44,546 nt of DNA from ZC4RG17 sp035304485. Its GTDB lineage: Bacteria > Actinomycetota > Acidimicrobiia > Spongiisociales > ZC4RG35. Positions 1-7,754 of this stretch are shown here, piece by piece. Where the stretch lies: NCBI GenBank assembly GCA_035304485.1, contig DATGPZ010000096.1, forward strand, positions 1 to 44,546. Direction: 5' to 3'. The stretch's first letter is position 1; each line of letters starts with the position of its first letter. The position numbers and the translations under genes are program-made. The notes under the pieces were generated by a model. It saw nothing but the letters and a program-made list of their open reading frames with translations, was not told the DNA's origin and ran no database searches.

Positions 1-391
1 TGAGAGCGGCCAGATCGTGGTCGACCTCGGGTTCGGGGATCCGGCCTCCTTCGTAGTCGGCGCGCAGCCACTCGCCGTATTGGAACTCGCGCACGGGAGG
101 CCAGATCCACGGCCGGAACCTCGACGCCTGGATGACCGTGAGCTCGATCGGCCGTCCGGAGATCAGGGAGCCCTCGGAACCCGAGACGGCCATGCAGGCC
201 CCTACGAGCCGACCGCGCTCTTCGGCCGTGGTCGCTCGATCCACGATGACGAGGACGTCGAGATCGCTGTGAGGTCGTAGCCCTCCCATAACCGCCGATC
301 CGTACTGATAGATGCCAACGACTCCATCATCCAGCACCTGCGTGACAGCCTCGACCACGGCTTGCACCTGTCGGCGATCCGTCTCCTCCAT
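1..391 (-). CDS. AadA-like aminoglycoside nucleotidyltransferase family protein (3' end cut by window edge)
   Basis: The reverse strand reads openly from ATG at 391 to the window edge, giving about 130 residues. The nucleotidyltransferase signature is clear: YGSAVMGG followed by HSDLDVLV (about residues 32-50), which is the GS-x-D-x-D metal-binding pattern. Farther on come GRPIELTVI and EFQYGEWLRADY, which line up with the IELT- and QFGEW-type segments of streptomycin/spectinomycin adenylyltransferases (AadA). By family, the enzyme would transfer AMP from ATP to a hydroxyl of a small substrate in the cytoplasm. The C-terminal helical domain that helps set substrate choice lies outside the window, so resistance activity cannot be claimed. 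The ATG is preceded directly by CTGGAG. A TTG four codons upstream (403) is an alternative start. Family call is good, substrate unknown. Confidence 0.8.
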   Translation of the reverse strand, partial: MEETDRRQVQAVVEAVTQVLDDGVVGIYQYGSAVMGGLRPHSDLDVLVIVDRATTAEERGRLVGACMAVSGSEGSLISGRPIELTVIQASRFRPWIWPPVREFQYGEWLRADYEGGRIPEPEVDHDLAAL

Positions 392-624
392 CTCCAGAGT
401 CAATCACACCCGAGATCGCCTGCCTCGGCGTTTCTCGGAGCTCCGAGGTCGACCCACGAGCGCGTTGCCCGGTCGATAGGTTCTGGGTCGACCGGTAGTC
501 CACGAGGCCGCGCCCCCCGTTCCGTGCGGTCTCTTCGCAATCTCGTCCCCTCTTGGCCCTCTGTGGAGGCATTGTGTCTGTTATGTTGCTGCCGTTCGGT
601 CGGCGACCATCTCTGGGGATCCAG
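392..624. promoter_or_regulatory. Divergent intergenic region with inverted repeats
   Basis: This is the spacer between the nucleotidyltransferase gene and the SLH-RCC1 gene. It holds a perfect 14-bp palindrome CTCGGAGCTCCGAG at 434-447 and an 8-bp inverted repeat CCGGTCGA (469-476) / TCGACCGG (488-495) with an 11-nt loop. The 8-mer GGTCGACC occurs at 447-454 and 486-493. These could be operator or hairpin elements controlling either gene. No convincing -35/-10 pair was found. The function is inferred only from position. Confidence 0.35.
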
Positions 625-2622
625 ATGTCTGGTGAACACGCACTGCCTGCCGTTCACGGCAGGCGACGGGTCGCAGCATTCATGAGTGTTGCGTTGCTCA
701 TGGCTTCGATGCCGGTCGTGGGGTCGGCTCAGAGCACGGGGGAGTTCACCGATGTCGGTCCTGGTCATGTGTTCGTGTCCGATATCGCCTGGTTGGCTGA
801 CGAGGGGATCACCCGGGGTTGCAACCCTCCGGCCAACGACCGGTTCTGTCCTGACGATCCCGTCACCCGAGGCCAGATGGCCGCCTTCTTGGTACGCGCC
901 TTGGGACTGCCGGCCGGTACCGGAACCTTCACCGACACGACAGGTCACGTGTTCGAAGGCGACATCGCCCGCCTCGCCGCAGCCGACATCACCCGCGGCT
1001 GCAACCCACCCCAAAACGACCAGTTCTGCCCCGACGACCTCGTCACCCGCGGCCAGATGGCCGCCTTCCTGTACCGGGCACTGAGCCAAACCGACGAGGA
1101 TCCCCCGACCACACCACCCCCGACACCACCGACGACATCCGACCCGGTTCCTCCACCGCCACCCACGCCCCCACCCTTGAACGTGGATACCCAGCTGCCA
1201 GAGGTCCACGTGTTCCACGACTACAACGCCAGCCTGGAGATCACGGGAGGGACGCCGCCCTACCAGATAGAGGCGACGAACGTGCCACCGGGCCTGCGTG
1301 TAGTGGGCTCGAACGTGTTGCGGGACTCCACGGCACCCCTCGAGTCGGACGGCGTCCACGAGCTCTCGGTGACTGTGGAAGACGCCGATGGAAACACCCT
1401 CGAGACGACTGTCGAGGTCGAAGTGATCGGTGTCCAACAGATCGCCGCCGGTTACGACCATGCGTGTGCGATCACCACCGACACCGCGGTCTACTGCTGG
1501 GGACGAAACACATCCGGTCAACTCGGTGACGGAACATTCACCGACCGCGACCGCCCGGTTCAGGTAGTTCACCCGGACCAGGAGGATTCGTTCCTGACGG
1601 GAGCCGTCGACATCGACGCCAAGACGGCCCACACCTGCGTGGTGACCGAAGACGGGGCCGCCTATTGCTGGGGCTTCAACGGAGGTGGCCGTCTCGGTCT
1701 GGGCCACGAGATCCTCGAGAGCTACAACGTCCCCGGTCGAGTGGTGGCGCCCGTTGGAGACGATGGCTACCTCACCGGGGTAGTGCAGATCCGTACCGGA
1801 GAGATCCACACCTGCGCCCTGACCGAAGACACGCTGGTGTACTGCTGGGGGGACAACCTCCGAGGTCAGCTGGGCCGATCGGGTCACACCGGCGGAACTC
1901 CCGCCTCCGTCGTCGACCCGACCAACACCGACGAATCGCTCACCGGGGTGGTCGATATCGGTCTCGGGAGTTTCCACACCTGTGCGATCACAGCCGACAC
2001 CACCGGACTGTGTTGGGGCTGGAACAACGTCGGTCAGCTCGGCAACGGAGAAACCACTGGCATGTTCGCCAACCCCGTTCCCCGAGTGGTGGTCGATCCT
2101 GAGGATCCTCAAGAGCCGCTCACCGGATTGGCACACGTCGATGGCGGCGGTGTGCACACGTGTGCGGGAACCGCGGATGGAGCCTCGATGTGCTGGGGTC
2201 AGAACGCTCACGGTCAGCTCGGCAACGGCGACGAGCCCAACAACAGCTCTGTTCCTGTGAATGTCGTCGATCCTGACGATCCAACACAGCCTCTCGCCGG
2301 CACCGTCGCCACCAGTACAGGTGTCATCCATTCCTGCGCGCTCACCGAAGACGGCACGGCACTGTGCTGGGGCAACAACGAGGAGGGTCAGCTGGGGGAC
2401 GGATCGACAGACACGACGGGTGTGCCAGTAGTCGTTGCCGACCCTACGGAGCCGTCATCGGCTTTCAGCGGACTCTCACAGCTAGCCGACTACGGATGGA
2501 ACACCTGCGCCGTCACGTCAGGTGGCATCCCTTACTGCTGGGGCGACAACCAGTACGGTCAGATCGGAGACGGAACGACCACCGATCGCAGCCTCCCGGA
2601 GTGGGTACGCTTCGGTTCCTGA
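625..2622 (+). CDS. Secreted surface protein: two SLH repeats, Pro-rich linker, Ig-like domain, seven RCC1 repeats
   Basis: A 665-residue exported protein. The ATG at 625 has GGGGAT 7 nt upstream and gives a standard signal peptide: an RRR n-region, a hydrophobic stretch to about residue 33, and GSA-QS cleavage. In-frame GTG 574 and ATG 583 are alternative starts. Two SLH-type repeats follow (FTDVGPGHVF and FTDTTGHVF), each carrying a GCNPP...FCPDD cysteine pair and ending in TRGQMAAFL. Next come a Pro/Thr-rich spacer and one beta-rich Ig/cadherin-like segment (GGTPPYQI to VEVEV). The C-terminal half is seven RCC1 repeats of about 55-60 residues, each with an H-x-C or N-x-C core and a CWG motif, enough for a complete seven-bladed propeller. 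SLH domains anchor proteins to the cell wall, so this is probably a surface-displayed binding protein. Its ligand is unknown. Confidence 0.85.
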   Translation: MSGEHALPAVHGRRRVAAFMSVALLMASMPVVGSAQSTGEFTDVGPGHVFVSDIAWLADEGITRGCNPPANDRFCPDDPVTRGQMAAFLVRALGLPAGTGTFTDTTGHVFEGDIARLAAADITRGCNPPQNDQFCPDDLVTRGQMAAFLYRALSQTDEDPPTTPPPTPPTTSDPVPPPPPTPPPLNVDTQLPEVHVFHDYNASLEITGGTPPYQIEATNVPPGLRVVGSNVLRDSTAPLESDGVHELSVTVEDADGNTLETTVEVEVIGVQQIAAGYDHACAITTDTAVYCWGRNTSGQLGDGTFTDRDRPVQVVHPDQEDSFLTGAVDIDAKTAHTCVVTEDGAAYCWGFNGGGRLGLGHEILESYNVPGRVVAPVGDDGYLTGVVQIRTGEIHTCALTEDTLVYCWGDNLRGQLGRSGHTGGTPASVVDPTNTDESLTGVVDIGLGSFHTCAITADTTGLCWGWNNVGQLGNGETTGMFANPVPRVVVDPEDPQEPLTGLAHVDGGGVHTCAGTADGASMCWGQNAHGQLGNGDEPNNSSVPVNVVDPDDPTQPLAGTVATSTGVIHSCALTEDGTALCWGNNEEGQLGDGSTDTTGVPVVVADPTEPSSAFSGLSQLADYGWNTCAVTSGGIPYCWGDNQYGQIGDGTTTDRSLPEWVRFGS

Positions 2623-2638
2623 CCGGGCCAGTGCAATT

Positions 2639-2660
2639 TCGAGGTGCAAGACGACCTCGA
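2639..2660. terminator. Hairpin between convergent genes
   Basis: TCGAGGT (2639-2645) pairs with ACCTCGA (2654-2660) across an 8-nt loop, giving a 7-bp perfect stem. It lies in the 65-bp gap between the convergent SLH-RCC1 and pseudo-aldehyde dehydrogenase genes, where a bidirectional terminator is expected. There is no U tract. Confidence 0.45.
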
Positions 2661-2687
2661 TGTCGGCATCGGTGATCGTTCGGATCG

Positions 2688-3530
2688 TCAGAGGCCCTTG
2701 GGGTGCCAGACCGTCTTGGTCTCGGTGAAGGCGGCGATCACATATGGCGAGCGTTCGGTCGGGTCGCCGTCGGCCAACCGCTTCACGTTGTGGACCGCCC
2801 CTTCCTCGATGCGACGTCGCTGATCGGGACCTGCGCCGGCCATGTCGATGGCGTTGACGTCCATGTGGTCGGCCAGCCAGGGAACCAGTTCGTCCACGTG
2901 GCCCGTCAGGATGTTGACCACGCCGGCAGGCACGTCGGACGTCTCCAGCACCTCCGACAGGGCGACCGCCGGCAACGGCCGAGACTCGGAAGCGAGCACC
3001 ACCGCGGTGTTGCCGGGAACGAGCACCGCCGCCAATCGAGCCACCAGGCCGAGAAGGGCAGACTCCTGGTCGGCGATGATCCCCACCACGCCTGTCGGCT
3101 CGGGTGCCGAGATGTTGAAGAACGGCCCTGCGACCGGGTTGAGGTTGCCGTAGATCTGAGCGAACTTGTCGGCCCATCCCGCGTACCAGACCAGGGTGTC
3201 GATCGACTCCTCGACTTGGCGGCGCGCCCTTCGGCGATCCGGATCGGTCACCTGCAGCGCCGAGACGAAGGTCTCGAATCGGTCCTCGATCATCTCGGCG
3301 ACCCGGTAGAGGATCTGTCCGCGGTTGTAGCCGGTGCGACCTGCCCATCCCGCCTGGGCATTCCGGGCATGGCGCACCGCATCGCGCAGATCCTTGCGCG
3401 ATGCCCGGGCAACTCTCGCCACCACCTCTCCCCCGGCGTCGAGGGCCGGGTAGGAGCGACCCGATTCCGAGCGGGGGAACTGGCCTCCTATGTACAGCTT
3501 GTGGGTCTTGCGGACGTCGAGCCTGCTCAT
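2688..3530 (-). CDS. Half-length pseudo-aldehyde dehydrogenase (non-catalytic ALDH16-like partner)
   Basis: A 280-residue protein matching only the NAD-binding half of aldehyde dehydrogenases (YIGGQFPRSESG at the start, YAGWADKF, PTGVVGII, PAGVVNILTG). The residues needed for catalysis are gone: the Asn of the IPWNF motif is replaced (IIADQES), the cofactor-binding Lys of KPAE is replaced (VLASESR), and the segment that would carry the catalytic Glu and Cys is absent. The ATG at 3530 is preferred because GAGGCGAGGC lies just upstream. An ATG at 3554 would overlap the previous gene. It follows the full aldehyde dehydrogenase by 13 bp in the same operon. Known ALDH16 enzymes fuse an active ALDH domain to a second, inactive ALDH domain, and the combined size here (501 + 280) fits that. 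A structural or assembly role is inferred. Confidence 0.8.
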   Translation of the reverse strand: MSRLDVRKTHKLYIGGQFPRSESGRSYPALDAGGEVVARVARASRKDLRDAVRHARNAQAGWAGRTGYNRGQILYRVAEMIEDRFETFVSALQVTDPDRRRARRQVEESIDTLVWYAGWADKFAQIYGNLNPVAGPFFNISAPEPTGVVGIIADQESALLGLVARLAAVLVPGNTAVVLASESRPLPAVALSEVLETSDVPAGVVNILTGHVDELVPWLADHMDVNAIDMAGAGPDQRRRIEEGAVHNVKRLADGDPTERSPYVIAAFTETKTVWHPKGL

Positions 3531-3543
3531 GCCTCGCCTCGCA

Positions 3544-5049
3544 TCAGTGGGCACCCTTCAGATAGTTGAGCAAGCCGTGACGTCCGCCCTCACGGCCGAA
3601 ACCGGACTCCTTGTATCCCCCGAACGGCGAGGCCGGATCGAACTTGTTGTACGTGTTCGCCCACACCACGCCCGCCTTCATCCTGTCCGCCATCCACAGG
3701 ATCCGCGACCCCTTCGACGTCCAAACGCCGGCCGAGAGGCCGTACGGAGTGTTGTTGGCCTTCTCCACCGCCTCCTCGGGAGTCCGGAAACTCATGATCG
3801 AGAGGACCGGGCCGAAGATCTCCTCCTGGGAGATGCGGTGGGACTGGGACACGCCAGTGAACAGCGTCGGAACGAACCAGAAGCCGCGCTCGGGCAGATC
3901 GCACGCAGGCTGGAAGATCTCGGCCCCTTCGGCGATGCCCGATTCGACCAGCTCCTGGATCTTTTGGAGTTGCTGAGGGCTGTTGATCGCCCCGACGTCG
4001 GTGTTCTTGTCGAGCGGGTCGCCCACCCTGAGGGTCGACAAACGCGCCTTCAGCTTGTCGACGAACAGATCGTGGATGTTCTCCTGGACGAAGAGGCGGG
4101 AGCCGGCACAGCACACGTGACCTTGGTTGAAGAAGATCCCGTTCACGACACCTTCGATGGCCTGGTCGATCGGGGCGTCCTCGAAGATCACGTGGGCCGC
4201 CTTGCCCCCGAGTTCCAGGGACAGGCGGGTGTCGCTCCCGGCCAGCTGAGAGCGGATCGCCTTGCCGACCGCGGTGGACCCGGTGAATGCGACCTTGTCC
4301 ACATCCGGATGCCCGGTGAGGAGAGCGCCGGTATCCCCTGCGCCGGTGACCAGGTTGAACACTCCCGGAGGAAGGCCGGCTTCGATCGTGATCTCGGCGA
4401 AGGCGAGGGCGGTGAGCGGGGTGGTCTCGGCCGGCTTCAGGACGACCGTGTTGCCGGTGGCGAGGGCGGGAGCGACCTTCCACGCCAGCATCAGCAGAGG
4501 GAAGTTCCAGGGGATGACCTGGCCCGCCACACCGAGCGGCTCGGGACGCAGCCCCGGAAACGCGAACTCCAGCTTGTCGGCCCAACCGGCGTAGTAGAAG
4601 AAGTTCGCTGCCACCTGGGGGAGATCGAAGTCGCGTGACTCCTTGATGGGCTTTCCACCGTCGACGGTCTCCAAGACCGCCAGTTCGCGGGCCCGCTCCT
4701 GGACCATGCGAGCGATCCGGAAGATGTACTTAGCTCGTTCGACACCCGGCATCTGCGACCACCCGTCTTCGAAGGCCGCACGGGCGGCGGAGACGGCGGC
4801 GTCGACGTCGTCGGGGCCGGCGACCGCGACCTCGGAGAGCTTCTCCTCGGTGGCCGGATCGATGGTCGGGAAGTACTCGCCGCTCTTGGGATCGCGGAAC
4901 TCGCCGTCGATGAACAGCCCGTAGCGCTCCTCGACCGTCACGATATCCGTCGACTCCCGCGACGGCGCGTAGGACCAATCCAGTCGCGGCTTCAGGGCAG
5001 ACGACTCCCGACTCTCGACTTCCGCCTCGTGACCCAATTCTGTCTCCAT
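3544..5049 (-). CDS. NAD(P)-dependent aldehyde dehydrogenase
   Basis: A full-length (501 aa) aldehyde dehydrogenase that oxidises an aldehyde to the acid with NAD(P)+. The catalytic set is present: Asn182 in IPWNFP, Lys205 in LKPAE, the general base Glu279 in LELGGK, and Cys313 in FNQGHVCCAGSR. EEIFGPV (about 397-403) and the C-terminal PFGGYKESGFGREGG are also family hallmarks. A roughly 40-residue charged N-terminal extension precedes the usual start of the fold. The gene starts 3 bp after the deoC stop and is followed by the pseudo-aldehyde dehydrogenase, so the three form one operon. With DeoC producing acetaldehyde and glyceraldehyde 3-phosphate, an aldehyde from deoxyribose breakdown is a reasonable but unproven substrate. 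Confidence 0.93.
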   Translation of the reverse strand: METELGHEAEVESRESSALKPRLDWSYAPSRESTDIVTVEERYGLFIDGEFRDPKSGEYFPTIDPATEEKLSEVAVAGPDDVDAAVSAARAAFEDGWSQMPGVERAKYIFRIARMVQERARELAVLETVDGGKPIKESRDFDLPQVAANFFYYAGWADKLEFAFPGLRPEPLGVAGQVIPWNFPLLMLAWKVAPALATGNTVVLKPAETTPLTALAFAEITIEAGLPPGVFNLVTGAGDTGALLTGHPDVDKVAFTGSTAVGKAIRSQLAGSDTRLSLELGGKAAHVIFEDAPIDQAIEGVVNGIFFNQGHVCCAGSRLFVQENIHDLFVDKLKARLSTLRVGDPLDKNTDVGAINSPQQLQKIQELVESGIAEGAEIFQPACDLPERGFWFVPTLFTGVSQSHRISQEEIFGPVLSIMSFRTPEEAVEKANNTPYGLSAGVWTSKGSRILWMADRMKAGVVWANTYNKFDPASPFGGYKESGFGREGGRHGLLNYLKGAH

Positions 5050-5052
5050 CGA

Positions 5053-6009
5053 TCAGTCCTTGGTGAAGTAGTCGCCGCTCTGGTACCGACCGGTCTCGAG
5101 CCAGCGGATCTGCATCAGCACATCGTTGAGCAGTGAGGAAGCTCCGATCCGGAACCACTCCGGGTCCATCCATTCCCCGCCCAGCGTCTCGTTGAGCACC
5201 ACGAGATATCGGATCGCGTCCTTGGCGGTGCGGATCCCCCCGGCCGGCTTGATTCCCACCTTGACGCCGGTGGCCGCTCGGAAGTCGCGAATCGCCTCCA
5301 GCATCACCAGGAACACCGGCAACGTGGCGGCCGGGGACACTTTGCCGGTCGACGTCTTTATGAAGTCGGCACCGGCAGCCATCGCCAAGACCGACGCCCG
5401 GCGGACGTTGTCGAGGGTCTGCAATTCCCCGGTCTCGAGGATGACTTTGAGATGGGCATCACCGCACGCCTGCTTGACGCGAACGATGTCGTCGAACACC
5501 CGGAAGTAGTCACCCGACAGAAAGGCGCCGCGATCGATGACCATGTCGACCTCGTCGGCGCCGGCTGCGACGACCGCCGATACCTCGGCGATCTTCTGGT
5601 CGATGTCTACCTGGCCCGACGGGAAGTACGTGGCGACCGAAGCGACCTTGACCGACGTCCCTTCGACGGCCTGCCGGGCATAGGGAACCATGGCCGGGTA
5701 GACGCACACCGCTGCCACCGACGGGATCGAGTCGTCGGTCGGGTCGGGGCGGACGGCCTTGGCGCTCATCTGGACCACCTTGCCGGGCGTGTCCATCCCT
5801 TCGAGCGTCGTCAAGTCCATGAGGCGGACTGCCAGCCGGAGTGCTTCCGCCTTCGATTCCCGCTTGATCGACCGCGTCGCCAGGGAAGCGGCACGCTCGA
5901 CGGCCCCGACCTCGTCGACGCTCGGAACGGAGCGGACGAAGGAAGCGAGGCTGGCGTTGGTGATCCGATCGGGGAGGATCGACTGTCGAGCGCTGGGCGC
6001 GAGGGTCAC
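5053..6009 (-). CDS. deoC: Deoxyribose-phosphate aldolase
   Basis: A 318-residue class I aldolase that cleaves 2-deoxyribose 5-phosphate to acetaldehyde and glyceraldehyde 3-phosphate in deoxynucleoside catabolism. The DeoC motifs are all visible: DLTTLEG, the proton-relay Asp in DEVDMVID, the Schiff-base Lys in DFIKTSTGK, the second Lys in GIKPAGGIR, and RIGASSLL in the phosphate-binding region. It is longer than E. coli DeoC because of an N-terminal extension of about 60 residues, as in long-form DeoC proteins. The start is GTG at 6009, supported by a TACCAT box 7 nt upstream. It is the first gene of the deoC-aldehyde dehydrogenase-pseudo-aldehyde dehydrogenase operon and is divergent from metG. 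Confidence 0.95.
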   Translation of the reverse strand: MTLAPSARQSILPDRITNASLASFVRSVPSVDEVGAVERAASLATRSIKRESKAEALRLAVRLMDLTTLEGMDTPGKVVQMSAKAVRPDPTDDSIPSVAAVCVYPAMVPYARQAVEGTSVKVASVATYFPSGQVDIDQKIAEVSAVVAAGADEVDMVIDRGAFLSGDYFRVFDDIVRVKQACGDAHLKVILETGELQTLDNVRRASVLAMAAGADFIKTSTGKVSPAATLPVFLVMLEAIRDFRAATGVKVGIKPAGGIRTAKDAIRYLVVLNETLGGEWMDPEWFRIGASSLLNDVLMQIRWLETGRYQSGDYFTKD

Positions 6010-6074
6010 GGAATCGATGGTACTGGACTAATGGTGAACATCACCTCGACGGGGGCCGGTACCCTTCGTGAGCG
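6010..6074. promoter_or_regulatory. Divergent promoter region deoC/metG
   Basis: The 65-bp spacer holds a -10-like TACCAT on the minus strand (6022-6017), 7 nt before the deoC GTG. On the plus strand a TACCCT (6060-6065) lies 9 nt before the metG ATG. Both spacings fit leaderless or near-leaderless transcripts. No good -35 boxes were seen. Confidence 0.45.
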
Positions 6075-7718
6075 ATGCCACAACCACGTCACGTCTTGGT
6101 CGCCGTTGCCTGGCCCTACGCACAGGGTCCTCTGCATCTCGGCCACATCGCCGGCGCCTACCTCCCGCCCGACATCTTCGCCCGCTACCACCGGCTGGCC
6201 GGCAACCGGGTCCTCATGGTGTCGGGATCGGACGTCCATGGCACACCGATCACGGTCAAAGCCGACCAGGAGGGTGTCTCTCCTCAGGAGATAGTCGACC
6301 GCTACCACCCCGAGTTCCTCCGGTACTGGGAGACGCTCGGGATCTCGTTCGATCTGTTCACGACCACCGGGACCGACAACCACATCCGGGTCGCCCGCGA
6401 GTTCTTCCTCCGCCTGCTCGAGAACGGGCACCTGTACACGAAGGTGACCGAACAGTTCTACGACGCAGAGCGAGGCCAGTTCCTGCCCGACCGCTACATC
6501 GAGGGCACCTGCCCCCATTGCGGCTACCCCCAGGCGCGCGGGGACCAGTGCGACAACTGCGGCCGCACCCTCGACCCGACGGACCTGATCGATCCCCGCT
6601 CGAAGCTCACCGGCAGCACCCCGGTCCTCCGGGAGACCGAGCACTATTACTGGCGGCTGTCGGCGTTCGGTGAACGCCTCGAAGAGTGGCTGTCCACTCG
6701 CGAGGGCTGGCGTCCCCACGTCCTCAACTTCGCCCTCGGCATGGTCAGGGAGGGACTGCACGATCGCGCCTTCACCCGGGACCTCGACTGGGGCATTCCG
6801 ATCCCGGTCGACGACATCGGGGAGGGCAAGTCGATCTACGTGTGGTGGGAGGCGGTGATGGGCTACTACTCCGCCCCCCAGGAGTGGGCCCAGCTCCAGG
6901 GCGACCCGGATGCGTGGAAGCCATGGTGGACGGACCCAGAAGCGGAGACCTACTACTTCGTGGGGAAGGACAACATCCCATTCCATGCCGTGTACTGGCC
7001 GGCGCTGCTGATGGGCCACGGTGGCCTGAACCTCCCGACCAACGTGCCTGCCAACCAGTACGTCACGTTCGGCGGCAAGAAGGCCTCCAAGTCGACCGGG
7101 GTCGGGCGGCCGCTCGACTGGTACCTCGATCGCCTCGAGCCCGATGCGCTCCGTTTCGCCCTCGCCTCCGTCCTACCCGAGCAAAACGACACCGACCTGT
7201 TCGACGACGAGATCGTCCGCCGGGTGAACGAGGAACTGGTGGCCACGTGGGGAAACCTGGTCAACCGGACACTGAGCCTCACCGCCCGCAACTTCGAAGG
7301 GCAGGTGCCGGAGCCGGCCGAGCTGACGCCCGAAGACCGGCAGCTACTGGAGACGGTGGATCGAGCGCTCCAGGCGGAGGCGCATCACATCGAGGCGGTG
7401 GAGCTGCGAGCCGGCCTGCGTGATGCGCTGGAGGCGGCCGGAGCCGTCAACGTCTACCTCAATCAGACGGAGCCGTGGAAGCTGGTCAAAGAAGATCGCG
7501 ACCGCGCCGCCACCGTCCTGTGGACTGTAGTGCAGGCGGTATCGGGCGTGAGGGTGGCGTTCGCGCCCTATTTGCCTTTCTCGACGGAAGCACTCGGGGA
7601 GATGCTGGGCGACGAGCCGTTGCAGAACTGGAGCCGTCCGGAGATTCCGGCCGGCCGGAGATTGGGCGAGATCTCGCCGCTCTTCACCAAGTTGGAGCCG
7701 GACGCCCTGGAGGAGTGA
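6075..7718 (+). CDS. metG: Methionine--tRNA ligase
   Basis: A 547-residue class I aminoacyl-tRNA synthetase charging tRNA-Met in the cytoplasm. The HIGH-type motif is HLGH (21-24) after WPYAQGPL. The KMSKS-type loop reads KKASKST (about 335-341). A single four-cysteine zinc knuckle (CPHC...CDNC, about 146-162) sits in the connective domain. WGIPIP, the FVGKDNIPFH segment and a helical anticodon-binding domain (WGNLVNRT onward) follow. There is no C-terminal Trbp111-like dimerisation domain, so it is the short form. It lies alone between deoC (divergent) and sodN (convergent). Confidence 0.97.
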   Translation: MPQPRHVLVAVAWPYAQGPLHLGHIAGAYLPPDIFARYHRLAGNRVLMVSGSDVHGTPITVKADQEGVSPQEIVDRYHPEFLRYWETLGISFDLFTTTGTDNHIRVAREFFLRLLENGHLYTKVTEQFYDAERGQFLPDRYIEGTCPHCGYPQARGDQCDNCGRTLDPTDLIDPRSKLTGSTPVLRETEHYYWRLSAFGERLEEWLSTREGWRPHVLNFALGMVREGLHDRAFTRDLDWGIPIPVDDIGEGKSIYVWWEAVMGYYSAPQEWAQLQGDPDAWKPWWTDPEAETYYFVGKDNIPFHAVYWPALLMGHGGLNLPTNVPANQYVTFGGKKASKSTGVGRPLDWYLDRLEPDALRFALASVLPEQNDTDLFDDEIVRRVNEELVATWGNLVNRTLSLTARNFEGQVPEPAELTPEDRQLLETVDRALQAEAHHIEAVELRAGLRDALEAAGAVNVYLNQTEPWKLVKEDRDRAATVLWTVVQAVSGVRVAFAPYLPFSTEALGEMLGDEPLQNWSRPEIPAGRRLGEISPLFTKLEPDALEE

Positions 7719-7744
7719 GGTCCCGGAGCGTGCGCCCCGGGACC
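7719..7744. terminator. Symmetrical hairpin between metG and sodN
   Basis: Starting at the base after the metG stop, GGTCCCGG (7719-7726) pairs with CCGGGACC (7737-7744). Inside, GCG (7728-7730) pairs with CGC (7733-7735) around a 2-nt loop. The 26-bp structure is almost perfectly self-complementary and lies 10 bp before the sodN stop, so it can serve both convergent genes. It lacks a U run. Confidence 0.65.
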
Positions 7745-7754
7745 GCTCGCCCAC

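Noticed and set aside
400..2331. Long open reading frame (643 codons) antisense to the SLH-RCC1 gene
   Set aside because: No domain or signal is recognisable, it overlaps a clear protein with repeats on the other strand, and long antisense frames are expected in GC-rich genes.
3528..3556. Frameshift that splits one ALDH16 gene into two
   Set aside because: The downstream gene has its own ATG with a good ribosome site, and the upstream gene ends with a complete ALDH C-terminus, so two true genes are more likely; still worth a read check.
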